Part shown: in pieces, positions 17,375 through 25,784 of the stretch
Numbering within the stretch: the stretch's first letter is position 1
Layout: every line of letters starts with the position of its first letter
NCBI RefSeq assembly: GCF_022867795.2
Contig: NZ_CP107006.1
Span: 930,001-994,000 of the forward strand
Direction of reading: 5' to 3'
Length of the DNA stretch: 64,000 nucleotides
From: Chitinophaga horti
GTDB lineage: Bacteria > Bacteroidota > Bacteroidia > Chitinophagales > Chitinophagaceae
Translations under genes and position numbers: made by a program
The notes under the pieces: model-generated
Told to the model about the DNA's origin: nothing
What the model saw: only the letters and a program-made list of their open reading frames with translations
Databases searched by the model: none

Positions 17375-18250
17375 ATGCCCGTGGCTTACACGATACAACC
17401 CACTTTTGCGATTGATGACACCAGTTTGCTGGAAACAGACCTCACTACCTGCCACCTTGTGGTACTGGTTGGTAAGGGCACTTTCAGCTATGCCGTGTAC
17501 ACCGCCGCAATGCGGAAGTTCCTGGCATTGAAGTCTTACAGCTTTCAGCCTGCTACCGGTGCGGTGGCGGAGCTGGAAATGATCGAACAGGTGTTTGATG
17601 CAGACAAACTGCTGCTCACTGCCTTTAAAGAAGTGCTGCTCGCTTTCGATACGGCCGACAATACGCTGGTACCCGAAATGTTTTACGGCGCACAACTGAA
17701 AAAAGACTTTCTGCACGTTGCCCACCAGGAAAAAATGCAGGAAGCCGTACTCACGGATACGCTGCCTGAACTTGGCATGGTAAACGTATATGCTACCGAT
17801 AAAGACATCCTGGGTTTCTTACGTAAAGAGTTTTCTACCGATAAAGTAGTACACGCGCACACCGCGTTGCTCAAAGCTTATAACCAGGACCCGGACATTC
17901 ACAGCCCGGACGGCACAGTATTTATCGAAGTACAGCAACAGAAATTTACACTCACTTTATATTCCTCCGGTAACCTTTTACTGCAGCAGCAATTCACCTA
18001 TAAAAGCGGGCTGGATGTAGTGTACTATGCTGTAAATGCCCTGCGCCAGCTGCAACTATCGGAGCAGGACGTGCGGGTGAAACTCGGCGGCGCGCTGGAA
18101 GAACATTCACAGGTATACCAGGAGCTGTATAAGTTTATACCTAAACTGTCGTGGGTGCAGCGGCCGGACGGTTTCTCTTTCCTCGCAAAGATGCAGGAAG
18201 TTCCCTCGCACCATTTCCATAACCTGTATGCACTAGCCTTATGCGTATAA
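17375..18250 (+). CDS. DUF3822 family protein
   Basis: A 291-aa protein of the Bacteroidetes DUF3822 family, of unknown function. Its typical features are the early TFAIDDTSLLETDLTTCHLVVLVG, a central SLGMVN-like segment and EVQQQKFTLTLYSSGNLLLQQQFTY. The frame is open further upstream to an ATG at 17282, but the family start pattern fits MPVAYTIQPTF at 17375. The gene overlaps the rsmD start by 10 bases, so translation of the two is probably coupled. The context DUF3822-rsmD-coaD is common in the phylum, which suggests but does not prove a link to ribosome or RNA modification. Confidence 0.85.
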   Translation: MPVAYTIQPTFAIDDTSLLETDLTTCHLVVLVGKGTFSYAVYTAAMRKFLALKSYSFQPATGAVAELEMIEQVFDADKLLLTAFKEVLLAFDTADNTLVPEMFYGAQLKKDFLHVAHQEKMQEAVLTDTLPELGMVNVYATDKDILGFLRKEFSTDKVVHAHTALLKAYNQDPDIHSPDGTVFIEVQQQKFTLTLYSSGNLLLQQQFTYKSGLDVVYYAVNALRQLQLSEQDVRVKLGGALEEHSQVYQELYKFIPKLSWVQRPDGFSFLAKMQEVPSHHFHNLYALALCV

Positions 18251-18795
18251 TTGGCGGCGAGCTGGGAGGCCGGAGGATTAATCCGCCTACCAATATGCCA
18301 CATACCAGGCCTACCACCGACATCGCGAAAGGAGGCCTTTTCAACATCATCGAGAATAACCTGGATATAACTGCTCTTAAGACACTGGACATATTCGGGG
18401 GCACCGGGGCTATCAGCTACGAGCTGGCTTCGCGTGGGGCAGCGGATCAAACTATCGTAGAGAAAGATCCTAACATGGCGAACTTTATCCAGAAAACGGC
18501 GGACTCGTTAGGCGTGAAGCTGAAACTGGTGCGGATGGATGTGTTTAAATACCTCGAGCATTGTACCGATAAGTTCGACTTCATTTTCGCTGGTCCACCC
18601 TACGCGCTGGATACCATCGACGAATTACCAAAGATCATTTTTGAGCGGCAGTTGCTGAACCCGGAAGGTTGGTTTGTGCTGGAGCATACGCCTCGCAATA
18701 ACTATAAAGAATTTTCCTATTACCGTACCGAAAGAAATTATGGTACGACGATCTTCTCGGTGTTCATCAACCGTGAGGAGCTTAGAAAACCTTAA
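18241..18795 (+). CDS. rsmD: 16S rRNA (guanine966-N2)-methyltransferase RsmD
   Basis: This 184-aa SAM-dependent enzyme methylates G966 of 16S rRNA. Its start MRIIGGELGGRRINPP, the TDIAKGGLFNII segment and the SAM motif TLDIFGGTGAISYELASRGA are typical of RsmD. The catalytic motif, normally (D/N)PP(Y/F), reads AGPPYAL here, so the first position is glycine (codon GGT). That may weaken catalysis or reflect a single-base change. The start overlaps the DUF3822 stop by 10 bases, and coaD follows after four bases. Confidence 0.93.
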   Translation: MRIIGGELGGRRINPPTNMPHTRPTTDIAKGGLFNIIENNLDITALKTLDIFGGTGAISYELASRGAADQTIVEKDPNMANFIQKTADSLGVKLKLVRMDVFKYLEHCTDKFDFIFAGPPYALDTIDELPKIIFERQLLNPEGWFVLEHTPRNNYKEFSYYRTERNYGTTIFSVFINREELRKP

Positions 18796-18799
18796 TGCC

Positions 18800-19273
18800 A
18801 TGCAACGCATCTGTTTATTTCCCGGCACCTTCGACCCGGTTACATTTGGACACACCGACGTGATCGACCGCGCCATCGACCTGTTCGATGAACTGATTAT
18901 CGGCATTGGCGTAAACGCCGGTAAACAACCGATGTATTCCGTAGAGCAGCGTGTGGCCTGGATCAAAGAGATCTACAAAGACCAGCCGAAGATCAAAGTG
19001 GCTTCTTATGAAGGGTTGACAGTTAATTTCTGTAAAAAGGTAAACGCACAATTCATCCTCCGCGGCATTCGTTATGTGAGCGATTTCGAGTACGAAAAGG
19101 CCATTGCAGATATGAACCGGATGATGGACGATTCCATCGAAACTATCTTCCTTACCTGTTCACCACGCTACAGCACCGTAGCATCAACACTGGTGCGGGA
19201 TGTGATCCGGAATGGGGGCGACGCCAGTCAGTTTGTGCCCGAGCCGGTATTAAAAACAATCAGGAACGCATAA
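18800..19273 (+). CDS. coaD: Phosphopantetheine adenylyltransferase
   Basis: A 157-aa enzyme of coenzyme A synthesis that transfers AMP from ATP to 4'-phosphopantetheine. It carries the nucleotidyltransferase signature GTFDPVTFGH (residues 9-18), the RGIRYVSDFEYE segment, and PRYSTVASTLVRDV near the end, corresponding to the ISSTxVR motif. The ORF is open further upstream inside rsmD, but MQRICLFPGTFDP at 18800 is the family start. Four bases separate it from rsmD and 11 from the next gene, so all four are likely one operon. Confidence 0.96.
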   Translation: MQRICLFPGTFDPVTFGHTDVIDRAIDLFDELIIGIGVNAGKQPMYSVEQRVAWIKEIYKDQPKIKVASYEGLTVNFCKKVNAQFILRGIRYVSDFEYEKAIADMNRMMDDSIETIFLTCSPRYSTVASTLVRDVIRNGGDASQFVPEPVLKTIRNA

Positions 19274-19284
19274 TTCAGCATATC

Positions 19285-19731
19285 ATGAAACCAATCTGGC
19301 ATTCGATGAACGTGTCGCTCGAGCAATTGAACGAGAACGGGAAGGGTACTTTGGGCGAGCATCTGGGCATGGAGTTTACAGAAATCGGTCCGGACTACCT
19401 GCGTGCCATGATGCCGGTGGACCACCGTACGGTGCAGCCTTACGGCTTATTACATGGTGGTGCTTCCGCAGCACTGGCCGAAACGGTGGGTAGTGTGGCC
19501 GCTGCACTTGTTCTAAATCCTGAAAAGCAGCTGGCAGTGGGGTTGGAGATCAATGCCAACCACGTTCGTGGTGTACGGGAAGGATACGTGCACGCGATCG
19601 CCAAACCGCTTCATTTGGGTGCTACCACCCATGTTTGGGACATCCGGATTACGGACGACCATCATAAGTTGGTGTGTATAAGCCGGTTAACGGTGGCGGT
19701 TCTACAGAAAAAGAATCAAACAGAAGATTAA
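19285..19731 (+). CDS. PaaI/YdiI-type hotdog-fold thioesterase
   Basis: A 148-aa hotdog-fold acyl-CoA thioesterase. The active-site region GLLHGGASAALAETVGS contains the HGG motif and the catalytic Glu typical of the PaaI/MenI (1,4-dihydroxy-2-naphthoyl-CoA thioesterase) group. The substrate could be DHNA-CoA, but the sequence does not settle that. It lies 11 bases after coaD and is probably the last gene of that operon. Its last 22 or so codons are echoed 30 bases downstream in a relict copy (19760-19825), evidence of a past tandem duplication. Confidence 0.9.
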   Translation: MKPIWHSMNVSLEQLNENGKGTLGEHLGMEFTEIGPDYLRAMMPVDHRTVQPYGLLHGGASAALAETVGSVAAALVLNPEKQLAVGLEINANHVRGVREGYVHAIAKPLHLGATTHVWDIRITDDHHKLVCISRLTVAVLQKKNQTED

Positions 19732-19759
19732 GATAGAGCGCCGCCGGGTGGTACTCTCT

Positions 19760-19825
19760 TTTTATAAGTTATTGTGTACCAACAGGCTGACAGCAGCGGT
19801 GTTACAGGAAAAGAATCGAACGTAA
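19760..19825 (+). pseudogene. Relict 3' end of a duplicated thioesterase gene
   Basis: Reading from 19760, the codons give FYKLLCTNRLTAAVLQEKNRT then TAA, though not as an intact gene. They align with the C-terminus of the preceding thioesterase (HHKLVCISRLTVAVLQKKNQ). DNA similarity continues past the stop into the terminator region. The rest of the second copy is gone. Confidence 0.75.
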
Positions 19826-19836
19826 GATTAAGATAT

Positions 19837-19869
19837 AGCGGCGTGCTGAAATGGCACGCCGCTTTTTTT
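19837..19869 (+). terminator. Terminator of the coaD-thioesterase operon
   Basis: The perfect 10-bp stem AGCGGCGTGC / GCACGCCGCT with a 7-base loop is followed by seven T. A decayed version of the same structure is visible at about 19735-19765, consistent with duplication of the whole gene end. Confidence 0.9.
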
Positions 19870-19971
19870 ATACTGTTTGAGGGACGGGTGTGACGCTTAT
19901 GATGTATGGGGTGCCTTTAGCGGCCGGATAAGTCGCTGTGTTTGTTTACTGCGTTACACCTTCCTGTGTTT

Positions 19972-20589
19972 TTATCGCTTCGCTCTCCATGCTTCAAACA
20001 CATTGATGATGTTCTGGTAGGAGAATTTCAGGTACTTATCTACATTTTCCTGTTTCACCCACTCAATATCCATAATATCTTCTTCGATCTGTGGTACCGT
20101 CAGCTCCGTTCCGGTGAAGTGCATGGCGTACCAGTGGCTGTGTTTGAGTACTCGCTTGCCTTTGTGGGAATAATAATGGAAGGTTTCGGTAATCTTATCG
20201 CCCAGGGTAACCGAGTGTAAGCCCGTTTCTTCCCTCACTTCGCGTAGGGCGCACTCTTCAATCGTTTCGCCGTCGTCCCATTTCCCCTTGGGCAAGTCCC
20301 ACTTGTTGCGGCGGAAGATCATGAGTACATCGCCGGCGGGGTTGGTGACGAGTCCACCACCTGCTTCCAGCACCGTATATTTTGCTTTCACTTGATTGAA
20401 CAGGCTGGCCGGGTCTGCTGTGCGAAGGATCGCGCCGGGCAGGGCATCCCGTTCCATTTTTTCCAGTACATCCGCGATGGCAGCATCGTTCGGCTCGCTA
20501 AAGGATGGGAGGTCGCCGGGGATATTTGTGTCGGGTGATACGATGTGAAGCGATCGTTCGTTTATATAGATGACAATGGGTGTTTGCAT
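19972..20589 (-). CDS. Nudix hydrolase
   Basis: A 205-aa protein with a complete Nudix box: GKWDDGETIEECALREVREE followed by TGL matches GX5EX7REUXEEXGU. Such enzymes hydrolyse nucleoside diphosphates linked to another moiety, using Mg2+ held by the box glutamates. The substrate is unknown. The N-terminal 60 residues lie outside the Nudix fold. An in-frame ATG exists at 20631. I prefer 20589 because a TACTTTTG promoter box (20595-20602) ends five bases before it, so the upstream ATG would not be transcribed. It is divergent from pyrE. Confidence 0.9.
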   Translation of the reverse strand: MQTPIVIYINERSLHIVSPDTNIPGDLPSFSEPNDAAIADVLEKMERDALPGAILRTADPASLFNQVKAKYTVLEAGGGLVTNPAGDVLMIFRRNKWDLPKGKWDDGETIEECALREVREETGLHSVTLGDKITETFHYYSHKGKRVLKHSHWYAMHFTGTELTVPQIEEDIMDIEWVKQENVDKYLKFSYQNIINVFEAWRAKR

Positions 20590-20594
20590 GCGTG

Positions 20595-20602
20595 CAAAAG
20601 TA
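20595..20602 (-). promoter_or_regulatory. -7 box TACTTTTG of the Nudix gene, near-leaderless
   Basis: Minus-strand TACTTTTG is followed by CACGC and then the ATG at 20589. Only five bases separate box and start codon, so the transcript should begin at or beside the ATG. Confidence 0.6.
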
Positions 20603-20638
20603 GCAAATTCCAAGTAGTGCCTTTTCTGCATTTTGCTT

Positions 20639-20646
20639 TACTTTTG
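20639..20646 (+). promoter_or_regulatory. -7 box TACTTTTG of pyrE, near-leaderless
   Basis: TACTTTTG is followed by CGGTC and then the ATG at 20652. It mirrors the divergent Nudix promoter with the same box and the same five-base spacing. Confidence 0.6.
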
Positions 20647-20651
20647 CGGTC

Positions 20652-21287
20652 ATGAACAAAGTAAGTGAAAAGCAGGTAGCAGAGAAACTGTTACAGGTAC
20701 AAGCCGTAAAGCTGAGTCCATCGGAGCCCTTCACCTGGGCTTCTGGCTGGAAGTCGCCTATTTATTGCGACAACCGTAAGATCTTATCTTACCCTTATGT
20801 TAGGGATTATATCAAGTCGGAGATGAGTAACATTGTTTTCGACGTGTTTCCGGAAGCCGATGTGATCGCGGGCGTAGCGACTGCGGGCATCCCGCACGGG
20901 GCCATGGTAGCGGATCAGCTTAAACTGCCGTTCATTTACGTTCGTTCCAAGCCAAAAGAGCATGGCATGGGCAGGCAAATTGAAGGCGTACTGGAGGCCG
21001 GACAGCGTGTTGTGGTAATCGAGGACCTGATCTCCACGGGCAAAAGCAGCCTGGAAGCGGTGCAGGCGATCCGTGCGGAAGGTGGCAACGTCATCGGTAT
21101 GGTATCTATCTTTAACTATGGCTTCGATATCGCGGTAAAAGCGATGGAAGAGGCGGGCGTTTCTTACCGTTCTATGAGTAACTACAATGCACTTATCGAG
21201 CTGGCGGTAGAGAAAGGCCTGGTGTCTGAAGCGGAACAGGAAACGTTAAATTCCTGGAGAACGTCGCCAAGCACCTGGGGTAAGTGA
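20652..21287 (+). CDS. pyrE: Orotate phosphoribosyltransferase
   Basis: A 211-aa enzyme of de novo pyrimidine synthesis, joining orotate and PRPP to give OMP. The PRPP-binding signature VVVIEDLISTGKSSLEAV lies near residues 118-135, and the earlier GVATAGIPHGAMVADQL and RSKPKEHGMG segments form the orotate and loop regions. Length is normal. It is monocistronic by layout: divergent from the Nudix gene and followed by a separate secreted protein after 49 bases. The start codon lies only five bases after a good -7 box, so the mRNA is probably leaderless. Confidence 0.96.
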   Translation: MNKVSEKQVAEKLLQVQAVKLSPSEPFTWASGWKSPIYCDNRKILSYPYVRDYIKSEMSNIVFDVFPEADVIAGVATAGIPHGAMVADQLKLPFIYVRSKPKEHGMGRQIEGVLEAGQRVVVIEDLISTGKSSLEAVQAIRAEGGNVIGMVSIFNYGFDIAVKAMEEAGVSYRSMSNYNALIELAVEKGLVSEAEQETLNSWRTSPSTWGK

Positions 21288-21336
21288 TATATTTGAATTT
21301 TTGTTTGTATATTAGATTATAAAATTCAATTTATTT

Positions 21337-21711
21337 ATGCGTATCATTAGATTATTGCTCGTGTTTATGTTCGTGGGAATGGGCGCTACAATGGCCCAGG
21401 CCAAGAAAGGCACCCTGGCTACTGTAGTGATTAAAACCCCTACGGTTCAGTGCGCGATGTGTAAGCAAACCATCGAACGGTTTATGTACCAGGAGGAAGG
21501 TGTGCAGTCCTGCAAGGTCGATTTCAAAAAGAAGACCACTACGATGAAGTATTATACAGACCGTACCAACGTAGAGAACTTGAGAGCGGCGATCGCCAAT
21601 ACCGGCTATGATGCGGACGACGTAACAGCGGCCGAAGATGCTTACAAAGCGCTTCCCACCTGCTGCAAGAAGCCTGAAGACGGTGGTGGACAGCCGAAGA
21701 AAAAGGGATAA
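21337..21711 (+). CDS. Secreted heavy-metal-associated (HMA) domain protein
   Basis: A 124-aa protein with a signal peptide ending near MAQA (residue 21-22), followed by a single HMA ferredoxin-like fold. The strand VVIKTPTVQCAMCKQTI carries CxxC (Cys39, Cys42), and GVQSCKVDFKKKTTTMKYY and ANTGYDADDV complete the fold. HMA domains bind Cu+ or other soft metals. The periplasmic location is inferred from the signal peptide. An extra CC pair precedes a Gly/Lys-rich tail (KKPEDGGGQPKKKG). No metal pump is adjacent. Confidence 0.85.
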   Translation: MRIIRLLLVFMFVGMGATMAQAKKGTLATVVIKTPTVQCAMCKQTIERFMYQEEGVQSCKVDFKKKTTTMKYYTDRTNVENLRAAIANTGYDADDVTAAEDAYKALPTCCKKPEDGGGQPKKKG

Positions 21712-21735
21712 GTATTAGTATAGAGTAATAGTAAG

Positions 21736-21764
21736 GGCCGCCTGTCTTAGGGCGGCCATTTTTT
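21736..21764 (+). terminator. Terminator of the HMA protein gene
   Basis: The stem GGCCGCC / GGCGGCC is followed by a T-rich run, 24 bases after the stop. Confidence 0.85.
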
Positions 21765-21770
21765 ATGCAC

Positions 21771-21805
21771 AAAAGCCGGTCGCTCCCTGGGAGTGACCGG
21801 CTTTT
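21771..21805 (-). terminator. Terminator of the LEA-like lipoprotein gene (can act both ways)
   Basis: A long stem AAAAGCCGGTC.CTCCC / GGGAG.GACCGGCTTTT with T runs on both sides lies 21 bases beyond the stop of the minus-strand gene 21826-22281. Confidence 0.9.
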
Positions 21806-21825
21806 ACGTTATAAAGAGAGGCTGT

Positions 21826-22281
21826 TTAGAAAAGCCCCAGTTGCTGTTTCGTTTCACATTTGATCGGAAACGGCAGGAATACCCCACCTTTACCTACCTT
21901 ACATTTACCGCTCGCCTTGATCGTCACCTCCTTAGACACCAGGGCGGTAAGGGCGTTTTTGAACACGTTCGACATGTCCACCTCCATCTTCACCGGGAAG
22001 TAGAAGGTATCCTTCGCTGGTATATATATTAAGGTATCCTGGCTGGAGTGACCCACCTTTACATCATTCAGGAACAGGTCGAAATCTGCCTCTTTCAGCT
22101 TCAGGTTGAAACCGTTTGGGTTGTAATAAGCGATGCTCATGCGCACTACACTTTTAGTGAAACCGAGGTTATCCAGGCCAAAGTTAGCCACGTTTATAAA
22201 CTCCAGGTCCTTCATCTTTTCGCAGGAACTCATGCTGGCCCAGGCGGCGAGTACAACTATTAACAGGCGGGTATGCTTCAT
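21826..22281 (-). CDS. LEA type 2-like lipoprotein
   Basis: A 151-aa protein with a lipoprotein signal (SMSSC, lipid-carrying Cys20) and one LEA_2 / WHy-type beta-sandwich domain. Typical signs are SIAYYNPNGFNLKLKEADFDLFLNDVKVGHS, followed by KDTFYFPVKMEVDMSN. Such proteins are related to plant late-embryogenesis LEA14. In bacteria they sit at the cell envelope, role unknown. The first 40 residues after the Cys are short, so the domain is nearly the whole mature protein. It lies at the border of a long AT-rich stretch. Confidence 0.8.
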   Translation of the reverse strand: MKHTRLLIVVLAAWASMSSCEKMKDLEFINVANFGLDNLGFTKSVVRMSIAYYNPNGFNLKLKEADFDLFLNDVKVGHSSQDTLIYIPAKDTFYFPVKMEVDMSNVFKNALTALVSKEVTIKASGKCKVGKGGVFLPFPIKCETKQQLGLF

Positions 22282-24438
22282 CAGAAAACGTCTTTTTTAA
22301 GTCGGGATTTTGCGCCCAAACCTACGCCGTATTTTCCAATTTCTAGCAGGAGTGGGGTGGGTTTAACAATGATTTACAGCTTACGCGATTTGATGAGAAT
22401 CTTTGAAATGTATAATGACAAAAGATTTTAAGGGTTGTGGTCAATTGTTGTCTGACGGTAATTTGGACGATGTGTTTATTAAGGGAATCCTATCATTCAT
22501 CGGCCTGGAAATTGCCTTTGCGCCGTATCTAAAGATCCGAAAGTTAATCATTTGTGTCCGAAGTTTGGATGCTGCCAGACCTCGTCTTTATTCAAAATGT
22601 TCGTTCGGCCAAATGCGTTTTAAAGCTCTCATATCATAAAAATAAGCCCAACTGAGCATTTTTAAAAGCTGGCAATGTTACCCCAAAAGGGCCGCTTTGC
22701 AGGAAAAGCGATACAATAATGTGGTTTTGAGAGGTTGATCACGCGTTTTTAGAAACTCTTCTAATGCACATACTATTATAAATATTGGCTGGCTATCTAC
22801 GAGAAATCGGCTTGTTGACATCCCCGTAAAGTAACAAACTGGGTTTTTATGGTGTTGGAAAAGGAGATTAGTTAATGCTGTTTATAGGTATAGGTGAGGC
22901 AGTTCGCGCGTCTTTTATTGCTTCAATATTATAAAAAACGTAAATATTCAGCTGTAAAATCATCTGTTATTTTAGCTGCCGGAGTCGTAAACTCGCTGCC
23001 ATTGAACTAACTACCGGGCGCCGATTCATGTCTTTTTCGGCAGTGAAACGATGCACAATTCGCTACATTTCTAGTGAACACATTACAAAAACTACTGAAC
23101 CAATCATCTTTAGTAGAACCTTAGGAGACATCAAAAGCCATAAAATCATCCGTTTAGGCCCAAATATGAGGCGGTAAAATTTCATCAATTTTAGGATTTT
23201 ATCGGTGCATCGCGTGTCAAAAAAATTGTGCTTTGCTCCAACCTTGGATTTAAAATCCACATAGTTAGAATGGATGCTGACGTCAAAATTCGAACACTGT
23301 GACATGAGAAATAGCGCGTAAGTATAAAAAAAAGCGAAAATATGTTTACAGCGAACTTGTCCATCTTATTATCCCGAATAGACCCTATCGCGATTTTTAG
23401 CATCATCAAAAAAGTGGAAAACGTGATTTCGAAACTTGAAAAATCATGACAATTCGGGCAGGCATATACCTATAATATTAAATATGTCGAAGGCGTTTTT
23501 CCCTGTTTGACTGGTCTTGAAATGATAAAAACGAAAATTTTCAACGCGACTTTTTAAACTATTGAATAGATAGGAGCTAAAATTATTACGACGAATATTG
23601 AAAATGTATTATGCGTTTACTGTGATTAGCTTGCCTGTAAGTAGTGTATTTATAAAGTATTTCTTCTATGTGTGTGGGCTTGATCGCCTATTTAATGCCA
23701 CCCTCCATTTTTCGGAATCGCACTTTCAGGTCCCGATATGTTTTTAAAAAATCAAATATGATCCTGCTTGTTCGCCGGCTTGATTTGAATTAGTTCTCCT
23801 TTCATGCTGTTTATATTTAATGTGTCCGGCCTGTAACACAAGGTCGATATTTGTAATATGATGCCTACTTTTACCCGGATATATGTGTTTTTCGCCTACA
23901 TGTGTTATAGCGAAATCAACGACCGAAAATATCAAAATGTGACATAATGTCGCAGAGCAATAGGTGCCGAAATGGGCCATTTTTGGCTGATCTGGTTCCT
24001 CCTTATCGTTGTCCTGATCCGACTGCCTGGGTTCGTTCGAACGAAACACTTACAGCTCATCTTCTCCAAAATTTGGTAGCCGGTGGCTCCGGGAGTCCCA
24101 TCGATTTTCTACTTCGGCAAACTCAGCTTTTAGCATCTCAATTTTCCACGCGTTTTTCTCAGCTTTTTCGGCGGGTCGGGGAAGGGTATCTATTTGATAT
24201 TTTACTTCAAATAAAATTGGCTGAAAATGAACTAAAAAATCTACTAATTACTTTAGTATTTTTGCATAGAAATTGGTTTTGGAAGAAGTTGACATCTTAC
24301 TAAAGATAGTAGCATATTTTATTTAATTCTATGAGCTGTTAAACAAAGGGTTAAGTCATTTAATTGCAAGCTTAATATTTAATTTCATATAACCATTTAT
24401 AATTGATTTCGACATCTAAATTTAAAAACTCAGACACT
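22282..24438. other. AT-rich gene-poor stretch, nothing recognised
   Basis: About 2.1 kb with markedly lower GC than its surroundings. The only open frames are short (under 120 codons) and have atypical composition, with no family I recognise. I saw no terminal inverted repeats, transposase motif, tRNA or long hairpin. It could be decayed or laterally acquired DNA, or a non-coding locus. WbqC genes usually sit in gene-dense neighbourhoods, so the island may be an insertion. Confidence 0.7.
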
Positions 24439-25080
24439 ATGTCAGAAGGACTAAAAATGACTTCTTTGTTGGTTGATTCTCAATATTTTCCGCCTATTGA
24501 GTGTTATAAAACTTTAATTAATGTTGACATATTGAAGATTGAGAGATATGAACACTACCAGAAAGTAAGTTTTAGGAACCGCTGCTACATTGCCGGACCA
24601 AATGGCCGTATACTTTTAAGCGTCCCGCTCGTAAAAGGGAAAAATCAGCGGACGATCATGAAGGATGTTAAGATCAGCGATGCCGAAAATTGGCAGGCCC
24701 TGCATTGGAAAACTTTGGTATCGGCCTATCGTCGGTCGCCCTGGTTTGAATATTTCGAGGAAGACCTTCAGTCGTTATATGAGCAGAAGTTTGAATATTT
24801 GTTGGATTGGAATCAGGCCTGTTTCGAGTGGGTTAACAAACGCATCGGTTTTGAGAAAGCTGCCATTTTTACAGATCAATATCAAACGACTGAAGAGTTA
24901 GTAAATGTGACTGATGCTCGTGACCGGTTTACGCCACCGGGTGATCAGGATGAACAGGCAGGTATCACTAACTATACCCAGGTGTTCCAGGAACGGGTCG
25001 GCTTCCTCCGAAACCTGAGCATTTTAGATCTGCTGTTTTGTGAAGGCAAGCGTTCGATCGAGGTGTTGAAAAATGCTTAA
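24439..25080 (+). CDS. WbqC-like family protein
   Basis: A 213-aa protein of the WbqC family, which occurs in polysaccharide and cell-envelope loci, with no firmly established reaction in my knowledge. Recognisable parts are DSQYFPPIECYKTL near the start, KVSFRNRCYIAGPNGRILLSVPLV and the central HWKTLVSAYRRSPWFEYFEEDL. The start is uncertain: ATG at 24403, 24439 and 24457 are all in frame. The first 200 bases are AT-rich like the island upstream, while the 3' part resembles normal genome DNA. The C-terminus (LSILDLLFCEGKRS) is complete. Confidence 0.85.
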   Translation: MSEGLKMTSLLVDSQYFPPIECYKTLINVDILKIERYEHYQKVSFRNRCYIAGPNGRILLSVPLVKGKNQRTIMKDVKISDAENWQALHWKTLVSAYRRSPWFEYFEEDLQSLYEQKFEYLLDWNQACFEWVNKRIGFEKAAIFTDQYQTTEELVNVTDARDRFTPPGDQDEQAGITNYTQVFQERVGFLRNLSILDLLFCEGKRSIEVLKNA

Positions 25081-25784
25081 ATCATCCCCGCTGATATGCA
25101 GTCAAATGGCTGCGTGATGTTTAGGAGATTAGGGGCACGTCGGTAAGCGAAGACATCGCTGCATGAATACATGTTTTCATTTTCCCTCGATGCTCATTTC
25201 GGTGGGGGAGTAAAATGGTCTTTCGATGCCAGGCAGTTTAATTTCGTTTTTCATGACAATTCTCCAGGTAGGCATAGCTCCTGAAGACAGGGGTTCGGAT
25301 GTTCTATTTGATTTGGGTAACTTACGCAATCAGTTAAAGACGGGTAGTCAACTTTTGTGTCTGGCTTGTGAGGGGGAGCGGGCTTGGGCGAGCCGGCTGC
25401 GCAATTGGTCTGTCTGAAGTCATTACAATATAGGTGTCCGGCAACGCATATTGCCAGGCGGGGTTCTCCCGGACTGATGCTATTTTACCTTTTTTGTTCG
25501 CGTGCGCCGGCAGCAGGGTCGGGACGCGCCGGGCTGGTGTGGAACGACCGCCGCCAAAGTCATGCAATTGTTTGGTTTGTAGGATTTTAGAGAACGGTTC
25601 ACCCTTTCATAAAAAAGATCGAAGTTTTTAGAAAACCAATGGAATAAAAAAGTAGATTTGCAGCCTATTGCTGGGAAACGAACTTACGTAGGTGTGTAAA
25701 CCAGAAGTTTTCAGCAGGAAATCAAGGACATTTATCCTGAAGTTTAGATTTTTTTACTCATTTAAAATTCATTCTCAGCAGTAA
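25081..25784. other. Intergenic stretch with a GC-rich core
   Basis: About 700 bp between wbqC-like and arginine decarboxylase genes. The core from about 25340 to 25580 is clearly GC-richer than its flanks. On the minus strand it holds a 77-codon frame (25334-25567, TTG start) with reasonable codon use, but I recognise no domain. No promoter or RNA gene was identified in the rest. Confidence 0.5.
25334..25567 (-). CDS. Possible small protein, unrecognised
   Basis: A 77-codon frame from a TTG codon, rich in Arg, Pro and Thr (GGGRSTPARRVP, RENPAWQYALPDTY). There is no signal peptide, membrane segment or known motif. Its codons look less random than the overlapping plus-strand frames, but the composition could also come from a GC-rich repeat or structured RNA. 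Low confidence that it is translated. Confidence 0.2.
   Translation of the reverse strand: MHDFGGGRSTPARRVPTLLPAHANKKGKIASVRENPAWQYALPDTYIVMTSDRPIAQPARPSPLPLTSQTQKLTTRL

Noticed and set aside
22403..22639. 78-codon frame in the AT-rich island
   Set aside because: No recognisable domain, atypical composition, and no promoter. Kept only as part of the island description.
23744..24303. Overlapping frames of about 100 codons on both strands in the AT-rich island, considered as transposase remnants
   Set aside because: I could not match any transposase motif and found no terminal inverted repeats.
25270..25300. tRNA T-loop-like GGGGTTCGGAT
   Set aside because: No acceptor or anticodon stem can be built around it.
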